From assembly GCA_023415335.1 (NCBI GenBank), contig JAEZLD010000090.1:1-44769 (forward strand): a stretch of 44,769 bases of DNA, in the 5' to 3' direction. The notes under the pieces were generated by a model that saw only the letters and a program-made list of their open reading frames with translations, was not told the DNA's origin and ran no database searches. The stretch's first letter is position 1. Every line of letters starts with the position of its first letter. The stretch is from Bacillota bacterium (lineage in GTDB: Bacteria > Bacillota > Clostridia > Clostridiales > Caloramatoraceae). This document shows positions 34,823 to 40,961 of this stretch, piece after piece. Position numbers and translations under genes: made by a program.

Positions 34823-34851
34823 TTGACACCAGAATTTAATTTACATATAAT
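34823..34851 (+). promoter_or_regulatory. near-consensus promoter of the selenoprotein gene
   Basis: Perfect TTGACA and perfect TATAAT separated by exactly 17 nt. This is the strongest promoter visible in the window. A CsoR-type palindrome begins at the expected transcription start. Confidence 0.85.
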
Positions 34852-34857
34852 AATATT

Positions 34858-34874
34858 ATACCCTATGGGGGTAT
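34858..34874. promoter_or_regulatory. CsoR/CstR-type operator
   Basis: ATACCCTATGGGGGTAT, a GC core flanked by ATACCC and GGGTAT arms, very similar to the TACCC-N-GGGTA operators bound by CsoR-family regulators (copper, persulfide, formaldehyde sensors) in Bacillus and Staphylococcus. It covers about +1 to +17 relative to the promoter, where binding would block transcription. The regulator gene is not in this window. Confidence 0.7.
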
Positions 34875-34930
34875 TAAATTATGAAGCTAATGCAGTTATT
34901 TGCAGCCAACAATATTAAGGAGGTAAATAT

Positions 34931-35230
34931 ATGATTAAGATTACTGATATTGCAGCTAAAAAAATGAATGAGCTTATTGATGAGAAAAGAATTCCTCAGT
35001 CAGCTATGCTGAGGATATCCTTTGGTGGCTTTGGTTGAGGGGGCCCAACGCTTCAGGTGACTCTGGATGAGTCAAAAAACAGGAATGATGTCCTTATTGA
35101 GACACAAGGAATAAAGATAGTTTATGAGGCAGATCTAAAGAATTATGTAAGAGATTCTATTATAGATTATTCTAAAAATTGGTTTAACAAAGGGTTTGTT
35201 CTTATACAAGCCACCCCTTCCGCCTGTTAG
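34931..35230 (+). CDS. HesB-like (IscA-type) selenoprotein with in-frame UGA
   Basis: A 99-residue protein, MIKITDIAAKKMNELIDEKR onward, read through an in-frame TGA at codon 36 (35036-35038). Around it the sequence is GGFG-U-GGPTLQVTLDE, exactly where IscA/HesB proteins have their first conserved cysteine (GGFGCGGPTL). The protein ends ATPSAC, so the C-terminal cysteine is kept. HesB-like selenoproteins are a known but rare family in Clostridia. Coding similarity continues unbroken on both sides of the TGA, and a hairpin suited to selenocysteine insertion follows. The ribosome binding site TAAGGAGG is ideal. A role in Fe-S or sulfur/selenium transfer is inferred only. Without recoding the ORF looks truncated at 35 residues. 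Confidence 0.9.
35039..35074 (+). promoter_or_regulatory. candidate bacterial SECIS element
   Basis: After the UGA codon, GGGGGCCCAACG leads to a 6-bp stem TGACTC/GAGTCA (35058-35063 with 35069-35074) with loop TGGAT, starting 19 nt beyond the UGA. A short stem and an apical loop with an early G, 16-37 nt downstream of the UGA, fits the bacterial SECIS pattern bound by SelB. Confidence 0.55.
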
Positions 35231-35267
35231 AGATAGCTATTGCTTAAAGACTTTATACATTAAAGCA

Positions 35268-35291
35268 AAGGGCTGGCAAAAGCCGGCCCTT
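35268..35291. terminator. terminator shared by the selenoprotein and flippase genes
   Basis: AAGGGCTGGC pairs with GCCGGCCCTT (one G-U) over a 4-nt loop, 38 nt beyond the selenoprotein stop and just before the convergent flippase stop. Confidence 0.75.
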
Positions 35292-35298
35292 ACATTCT

Positions 35299-36726
35299 TT
35301 ATTCTTTACTCAACTTATACTTATTCTTTTTGCCCTTACCATTAATTGCTATAAGTACTGCCATATATACTACTGCTCCAACCACAACTTTCAGAAATAT
35401 CGATGTTATCCCATATGGAATAACTATACCAACAAAATAGCAGGCTAAATACATAACAACACTGGCTAATACATATCTCCGGCTCTGGTTGAATATTTGA
35501 CTTATGTGAATTTCGTTTCTCAGATAATACAGCTGAATCCACAAAATCAATGCTTCACAAGCTATGGTGGCTATACAGGCTCCCACTGCCTTGTATTTAT
35601 AAATCAGTATCAAGTTTAATATAAAGTTAACTGCAAGCCCAATGAGCACTGATGATGTATATACCCTCTGCCTCTTAGTTGGTATAAGGTATTGGGTACC
35701 GATAACATTGCTCACTCCCATTAGAAGTATGGTAGGACTCATGACCTTCATAAGTACAGAAACCTTATCATAGCCCTCGCCAAAAAATATAGGCACAAAT
35801 GCATCTGAAACGCTAATAATCCCAAGCATCATGGGAAATCCAAGAAAGAATATAAAATTCAGGGATTTTCTCATATAAGATTGTACCTTCTCCTTATCAC
35901 CAGTGGCGAAGGTATTAGCTATCCTTGGCATCATTACCACTCCAAGGGAGGTGGTTAAGGAAATCAGTATTCTTATTATTTTCTGAGCGTTCTCATAGTA
36001 ACCCGATTCTGCTTTGCCTTCAATCATATTTCCCAGCATTGTTTTATCCATTATGTTGGACACCTGGTTTGCAATCTGCGGAATAAATAGAAGCATTACC
36101 GGTATAAAATGTCTGTAAACATCCAGATTCTTCAGCTTCACTCCCTCAAGATACCTTGGCATATAGAACCAAAGGCTAAGGCTTCCAAGCATATTTCCCA
36201 AGGAATAGATAAGAACATACTTAGGTAAATCATTTGGGTTCTTAACAAATATGAAAACACAGGTAACACTAAGCAATCTTACCACAATATTTCTTGTTAC
36301 AGTTTTTTGAAAGTCCTCAAGCCCCTTAAAAAACCAGCTTATATCAAATGCAGCAGCTCCTATCTCAAGAATAAGAATAGTATAATACTGCTGATACTTC
36401 CCGCCTCTTATTATAAATATATAATACACTATACCAGCTAATAATATGGTAATAAAACGTAGGATGTTAATTTCCCAGAAGGTCTTTGTTCTTTGGTATT
36501 TGTCCTCCTGTACATACGCTATTTCCCTCTGACCATACAAACCCACTCCCAACGAACCAGCAATAACGAAGTAGGTAACTACAGAAAGTGTATAGCTATA
36601 TATGCCTATCCCTTCAGGGCCAAGAACCCTCGACACATAGGGCGCAGTAATCAGAGGAAGTATTAATGTCAATATTTGAAATGTCAGATTGTATAAATAG
36701 TTTTTTGCTATACTTTTTTTTCGCAT
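35299..36726 (-). CDS. flippase, oligosaccharide repeat-unit transporter (Wzx/RfbX-like)
   Basis: A 475-residue membrane protein with about 14 transmembrane helices. The start (MRKKSIAKNYLYNLTFQILT) and the blocks LITAPYVSRVLGPEGIGIYS, FDISWFFKGLEDFQKTVTRN and GYYENAQKIIRILISLTTSL are typical of the polysaccharide flippase/MOP superfamily (Wzx-like). It would move undecaprenyl-linked repeat units across the membrane. No glycosyltransferase or polymerase genes are adjacent, so the polysaccharide is unidentified. The ATG at 36726 follows AAGGATAGG; a GTG two codons upstream is possible. Confidence 0.9.
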   Translation of the reverse strand: MRKKSIAKNYLYNLTFQILTLILPLITAPYVSRVLGPEGIGIYSYTLSVVTYFVIAGSLGVGLYGQREIAYVQEDKYQRTKTFWEINILRFITILLAGIVYYIFIIRGGKYQQYYTILILEIGAAAFDISWFFKGLEDFQKTVTRNIVVRLLSVTCVFIFVKNPNDLPKYVLIYSLGNMLGSLSLWFYMPRYLEGVKLKNLDVYRHFIPVMLLFIPQIANQVSNIMDKTMLGNMIEGKAESGYYENAQKIIRILISLTTSLGVVMMPRIANTFATGDKEKVQSYMRKSLNFIFFLGFPMMLGIISVSDAFVPIFFGEGYDKVSVLMKVMSPTILLMGVSNVIGTQYLIPTKRQRVYTSSVLIGLAVNFILNLILIYKYKAVGACIATIACEALILWIQLYYLRNEIHISQIFNQSRRYVLASVVMYLACYFVGIVIPYGITSIFLKVVVGAVVYMAVLIAINGKGKKNKYKLSKE

Positions 36727-36753
36727 TTTCACCTATCCTTTGAATTATATATA

Positions 36754-38223
36754 CTAAAACATTCCTACCACAAGGAAGTGGCTTCTTACCTCATCCATAG
36801 GGCTTACCTGCCACATATGCATACTGCTCTTTCCTTCATGTGTATGCTTCAGTGAGAAAGCATACGCTTGTTCATTCTTAGTATTACTTATAATAGATTC
36901 ATATGACATATTCTTGAGAAAGCTTTGTGCAGCAACATCAATATCATTACCAAATAGTATACACACTAACTCATTAAGGGCAATCTCCTTGTATAAAGCA
37001 TCAGTTAATCCTTCAGGTTCCTTTATGAAACAGCATAATTCCCTTTCTGGATTATAAGTAAACACAATGGAATATGCCTCTACAAGCCTATGAATAATAT
37101 TTTCTAACAGCTTGTCGTTTCGTGTCCGTCCATTTCTATGAAGAATTTTCCTCTGGCTTTTATACACGTAGGCCTGTTCATCAGCTTTTATAACTGCATC
37201 CTCAAGTTTATCTCCCATAAGCCTGTAATAGAAGCTATAGCCAAAGGAAACCATTGGTATGCGTTTGTCTTTGCTGCGAAGGGCTGTGATTCTGTTTATA
37301 AGCTCATCCAGCTTTTCCTTAACGAAATCCTCATCCACCTTATCACTAAGATAGCAGAATTCATCCCCTCCTATTCGGTAACAGTTACCCGTAAATGAAA
37401 AAACATCTGTTATTACTTGTCCCAGCATATTTAAGCAATAATCTCCAAATGCGTGTCCATAGTTATCATTCACATACTTGAAATTGTCCACGTCAAACAT
37501 GATAATTGCTACTCGGCCCTTCTGTTCCATCAGAGTCAGCTCATTTTCATAAGCCTGTCTGTTTAAAAGCTCAGTTACCGTATCATACCTGGTGCTCTGC
37601 TCACAGAAAAAATCATATAAAAGAAGCATTGCAACTGTATTACATGTCCATGTAAGATGAAACTCAGGCCATATTACCTGTACAGAATTACTAAGGAATA
37701 CATATGCTGCAAGACTGTAAAGTATTACCTGGGGAGCCTTTTCCTGCCTTCTTGTGGTCCTTATAATTGATATGATACAACCCAACAGGCTACATATGCA
37801 AGCAATACCAAAAACCATAAAAAGCGGACCCCTTAAATACACATTTTCCTTGGTAACATAAAAAATCAGTCCATAAATGGGCGATATGAGTACCATCACT
37901 GCATTTACAACGCTGGGAATCCATATCCCACACTCCAGCTTTGACAGCCTGGTTCCAAATGCTGTAGATATCACCAGCGGTATAAATGGGCTTACAGAGA
38001 AACCCACCAAATTAGCTATTAGGTTTGGTATCCAATAAGCGTTTGCAGCATCGCATATGGATGTAACCATCTCTGCTGCAATAACAATTCCAATCAATCC
38101 TATAGAAAACTGGAAGAATTTTTTTCTTCTTAAACTAAGAATGTGACTCATACCTGCCTGCATAGCCAAAAGGACCAATATGGCCAAGTCAACTAAATTC
38201 ATAGATATATGAAAGCTTATCAT
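36754..38223 (-). CDS. membrane GGDEF diguanylate cyclase with novel C-terminal region
   Basis: A 489-residue protein. About seven transmembrane helices (residues 5-205) resemble the 7TM histidine-kinase-type sensor module. A GGDEF domain follows (about 215-375) with AIIMFDVDNFKYVNDNYGHA, then FGD, and the active-site RIGGDEFCYL intact, so it should make c-di-GMP. The inhibitory RxxD I-site five residues before GGDEF is absent (TGNCYRIGGDEF). The last 120 residues (from about TRNDKLLENIIHRLVEAYS) read as an alpha/beta domain not belonging to GGDEF; I do not recognise it. The start at 38223 follows GGGAGGTGG. Confidence 0.88.
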   Translation of the reverse strand: MISFHISMNLVDLAILVLLAMQAGMSHILSLRRKKFFQFSIGLIGIVIAAEMVTSICDAANAYWIPNLIANLVGFSVSPFIPLVISTAFGTRLSKLECGIWIPSVVNAVMVLISPIYGLIFYVTKENVYLRGPLFMVFGIACICSLLGCIISIIRTTRRQEKAPQVILYSLAAYVFLSNSVQVIWPEFHLTWTCNTVAMLLLYDFFCEQSTRYDTVTELLNRQAYENELTLMEQKGRVAIIMFDVDNFKYVNDNYGHAFGDYCLNMLGQVITDVFSFTGNCYRIGGDEFCYLSDKVDEDFVKEKLDELINRITALRSKDKRIPMVSFGYSFYYRLMGDKLEDAVIKADEQAYVYKSQRKILHRNGRTRNDKLLENIIHRLVEAYSIVFTYNPERELCCFIKEPEGLTDALYKEIALNELVCILFGNDIDVAAQSFLKNMSYESIISNTKNEQAYAFSLKHTHEGKSSMHMWQVSPMDEVRSHFLVVGMF

Positions 38224-38339
38224 ATCCACCTCCCAACCATATTGTAATACACATAGCTGTATCACAGGTTTAATATACAGACCAATATGTATATCCATAA
38301 AATACGCAGATTGCATAAAACAACCTGCGCACTACTAGT

Positions 38340-38469
38340 GGACCTGGTGAGGTTCGAACCCGTAACCTCCGCGTTTAGAACTCAGCCTTCTGCCGAGCAG
38401 CACTGTTTTCAACACCGAATATACGTTGTTCAGCGTATTCGCTCGTTCTCCCAGCTGAGCTACAGGCCC
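38340..38469 (-). tRNA. 130-nt tRNA-like gene, not a standard cloverleaf
   Basis: Minus strand GGGCCTGTAGCTCAGCTGGG...GGTTCGAACC...CAGGTCC-A. The 7-bp acceptor stem pairs fully (one G-U), D-arm sequence and T-loop TTCGAAC are present, and the discriminator is A. But the gene is 130 nt instead of about 76-90. About 50 extra nt lie between D- and T-arms, containing a hairpin CGAATACG/CGTATATTCG and CTGC/GCAG. The T-stem has only three pairs. A possible anticodon loop TTCTAAA would read CTA (amber), and another, CTGAACAA, would read GAA. No CCA is encoded (ACTA follows). Identity and function are uncertain; it may be an intron-like insertion or a degenerate tRNA. Confidence 0.55.
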
Positions 38470-38738
38470 ATATATCATCATAAACTCCATTAATAATGTT
38501 GCATTGTATATTATGCATGTGCTTTATTATGCATGCAACAACAAATATCCTTACAATGTATTATAATGCGGCATATATTCTATGTGCATTATAACTCAAA
38601 AGCATTTAATATTCAATGCAGCATAAATTTGTTTACATATATTCACCAATTTTATGTAATCAAGTAATTATAACATTAAATTTCTATTCTGTTTAATATT
38701 CATACTATGGCATCTTGTATTTATTAGTATTCATCTGA

Positions 38739-38852
38739 TCAGTATGATAACCCCGGGATTACATCTTTATACCCAGGTTTTGGCGCAATATGGGCCATAC
38801 CCTCCCAGCTTAATACATAACCCAGGACTTCCTTCTCTGTGTGAATTTGGAA
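38739..38852 (-). pseudogene. short coding remnant
   Basis: A 37-codon open stretch (VLGYVLSWEGMAHIAPKPGY, then KDVIPGLSY and stop) with no start codon, bounded upstream by TAG. The composition is protein-like, so this may be the C-terminal tail of a decayed gene. I cannot name it. The rest of 38470-38738 and 38853-38924 is AT-rich, with tandem ATTATGCATG-type motifs near 38511-38536, and holds no gene I can support. Confidence 0.25.
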
Positions 38853-38924
38853 CTATAAATACCCTTCGTAATTTTAATATTATATAGTTGTAATAGTATT
38901 CCTTATATCAGCTTAACCTTATAT

Positions 38925-39452
38925 TCAGCCTACAATACCAAAAATCACAAGATAGTTAGAAACAAAGCAAAGAGTCATATATGCTCCTATAATCTCAAAT
39001 ACAACCATGATAATATACCCCCTTTTTCTCTTCTTCTCCTGAGGGTTTAACACAAATTGTTCTAACATGAGAGGTATTGTTAAATAGCAGGTTCCCGCAA
39101 TAAAAACAGGTAAAAAACCAGCCGTCTGGTCAGGTTTATTCCATTGGTCTATGAATACCTGAAAAACACATAATATGGCTGTAATAATACTGATTATAAG
39201 CTCAGCTCTATGGTATGGCTTTGTTCTAATGTCCTTAGAAATAACTATGTTCTTTTTGAAAATCTTGTGATAGGAAACATAGAAAATGATCCCTATGAAT
39301 AAAATATCCTTAAAACACCTAAGGATATAAAACTGCTTTGAAAGCCATTCATAGCCGTTTTTAATAACAATTGCTTCTATTATAAACGAAACAACTATCA
39401 AAGCTATCAAACCTGTAAGAACAGCTTTTTCAGGTTTGATTTTTACTTTCAT
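38925..39452 (-). CDS. small membrane protein of unknown function
   Basis: A 175-residue protein with about five hydrophobic segments (VLTGLIALIVVSFIIEAIVI; DILFIGIIFYVSYHKIF; AELIISIITAILCVFQVFI; TAGFLPVFIAGTCYLTIPLM; IIMVVFEIIGAYMTLCFVSN) and short loops, some strongly basic (NPQEKKRKRG). I recognise no family. It starts after AAGGAGGTG. It lies 140 nt downstream of the second TrkA-like gene, past a possible hairpin terminator, on the same strand. It could be a distant part of the pump operon or a separate gene. Confidence 0.7.
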   Translation of the reverse strand: MKVKIKPEKAVLTGLIALIVVSFIIEAIVIKNGYEWLSKQFYILRCFKDILFIGIIFYVSYHKIFKKNIVISKDIRTKPYHRAELIISIITAILCVFQVFIDQWNKPDQTAGFLPVFIAGTCYLTIPLMLEQFVLNPQEKKRKRGYIIMVVFEIIGAYMTLCFVSNYLVIFGIVG

Positions 39453-39533
39453 ATAGACACCTCCTTTTAAATTTTCATATATCCAAAATAAAAACCAAGC
39501 CTGGAGAAAGCATTGGGGTTTTTGCAGAAGAAT

Positions 39534-39564
39534 AAGAACAGCTATTTAAAAAATAACCGTTCTT
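39534..39564 (-). terminator. possible terminator after the second TrkA-like gene
   Basis: Minus-strand AAGAACGGTTATTT pairs with AAATAGCTGTTCTT through G-U wobbles (14 bp), with a weak T-rich tail. It lies about 30 nt beyond the trkA-like stop. Confidence 0.5.
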
Positions 39565-39592
39565 ATATGTCAAATGCTTTTTAATTATTATT

Positions 39593-40261
39593 CTATGTAG
39601 ATGAACTAAACAGACTATTCAATTTTACCTGGGAATCTCCATCGGCAAATACCATAATATCATCATCCTCCATAATTGTAGTATTGCCCCGGGGAATGAT
39701 AACGTCCTTTCCTCTATATAAAGCAATAAAAACTGCTTTTTCCGGAATATCCAAATCCTTTAGGTTTTTATTTACAGCTGCAGACTGTCTGTCAACCTTA
39801 ATTTGAACAATTGAATAGTTTCCTCGGCTCATTTTTATAAGTGTAAGCATATTCTTAATATCCATTTCCTCAACAACAATATGAGCCATAAAATCAGCCA
39901 TATTTAATCCAACATCCACGCCCATGCCCGCATTGAACAGCCATACGTTTTTAGGATTGTTAACCCGTGCAATCACACGAGGAACCCCGAACTCAAACTT
40001 TGCAATTGTGGAAGCAACCAGATTTATTTCATCATCTCCGGTGACGGCAGCAACAACATCAGTATCGGCAATCCCGCAGGATTCCAAAATATTAGGGTCG
40101 GTTCCGCTGCCGAGCACAGCAGTGTCTTGTGGTAAGCTATTCTTTAGATTAGTATGAATAGCCTCTCGTATTTCAATAACTTTCACTGAGCAGCCATTAT
40201 TCAGTAGAAGGTTTGCTACATAAGCACCTACCTTGCCACCACCAATAATTATAACCTTCAT
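39593..40261 (-). CDS. TrkA/RCK-type potassium-transport regulatory protein 2
   Basis: A 222-residue soluble protein. The N-terminal Rossmann fold starts MKVIIIGGGKVGAYVANLLL with the GxGxxG dinucleotide motif, and EIREAIHTNLKNSLPQD has the acidic end of beta2. An RCK_C/TrkA_C domain follows (about 140-222; VQIKVDRQSAAVNKNLKDLD, VIIPRGNTTIMEDDDIMVFA). Such proteins gate Trk/Ktr K+ channels in response to NAD(H), ATP or c-di-AMP. No TrkH or KtrB channel gene is present. Instead it is co-encoded with a second TrkA and a P-type ATPase, with gaps of 37 and 12 nt, suggesting regulation of that pump. Confidence 0.88.
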   Translation of the reverse strand: MKVIIIGGGKVGAYVANLLLNNGCSVKVIEIREAIHTNLKNSLPQDTAVLGSGTDPNILESCGIADTDVVAAVTGDDEINLVASTIAKFEFGVPRVIARVNNPKNVWLFNAGMGVDVGLNMADFMAHIVVEEMDIKNMLTLIKMSRGNYSIVQIKVDRQSAAVNKNLKDLDIPEKAVFIALYRGKDVIIPRGNTTIMEDDDIMVFADGDSQVKLNSLFSSST

Positions 40262-40298
40262 TATTTATTCCTCCATTTTATCTAAGCTAAGCTGAAAT

Positions 40299-40949
40299 TC
40301 AAGCTAAGCCCAGCAATGATTTTAGACGCTCTTTTGACGAGTCCATGACTGATAAATAAATAATATCGTGTTTTTCCAAGGTAGTTCCCATTGTTGGCAA
40401 AAAGCTCTTATTTTTTCGGCTAAGAGCAACAACCTGTATCTCCCCCAGTATGTTCAGCTCTTTTAAAGTCTTACCGATAAGAAGGGCAGGAGTTTCAATT
40501 CTAACCAATTCAACATTGTTGTCTCCTAACGTCAACACACTGTCAAGCTGATTATAACTAAGCAACTCGATTGTATGCTGTATTCCCCAGTTTGTGGTTG
40601 ATATAGTCTCGATACCCAGTGATTTATATATTTCAGCTTTTCGAGGATCATACAGCCTGGAAATTACCCGGGGCACCTTATATACATTGCGTGAAATTCT
40701 GCCGATCAGTGCATTTGCCTCATCGCTTTTACTACAGGCAACAACAGCATCTGCAATACGAATTTGGGCTTTTTCCAGGGTATCACGGTCAAAACCTATA
40801 CCAACAATTGTTTCTCCGGAGAAGTCCTTTCCAAGCATTTCAAAAGCCTCTGGATCGTTATCAATAACAGCTACAGTATGACCTTTTTTTATCAGGCTTC
40901 TAGCTAATCCGGCCCCCAGCTTGCCACATCCCACAATGATTACCTTCAT
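40299..40949 (-). CDS. TrkA/RCK-type potassium-transport regulatory protein 1
   Basis: A 216-residue TrkA-family protein with a complete N-terminal nucleotide-binding fold (MKVIIVGCGKLGAGLARSLI, then VIDNDPEAFEMLGKDFSG) and an RCK_C domain (about 135-216; VELVRIETPALLIGKTLKEL, FLPTMGTTLEKHDIIYLSVM). It is not a close duplicate of the second TrkA, so the two probably form a heteromeric pair or sense different ligands. The start ATG follows AGGAGG. It lies 12 nt after the P-type ATPase gene, so expression is coupled. Direct interaction with the ATPase is an inference from gene order only. Confidence 0.88.
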   Translation of the reverse strand: MKVIIVGCGKLGAGLARSLIKKGHTVAVIDNDPEAFEMLGKDFSGETIVGIGFDRDTLEKAQIRIADAVVACSKSDEANALIGRISRNVYKVPRVISRLYDPRKAEIYKSLGIETISTTNWGIQHTIELLSYNQLDSVLTLGDNNVELVRIETPALLIGKTLKELNILGEIQVVALSRKNKSFLPTMGTTLEKHDIIYLSVMDSSKERLKSLLGLA

Positions 40950-40961
40950 CTCATCAACCTC

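Noticed and set aside
35031..35045. The TGA as a true stop or a sequencing error in the HesB-like gene
   Set aside because: It falls exactly on the conserved cysteine position, coding continues to a normal C-terminus, and a SECIS-like stem follows, so selenocysteine is the better explanation.
38340..38469. The tRNA-like gene as tRNA-Sec
   Set aside because: It has a 7-bp acceptor stem, no TCA anticodon loop, a standard-type D-loop and no 8-bp acceptor or matching long variable arm.
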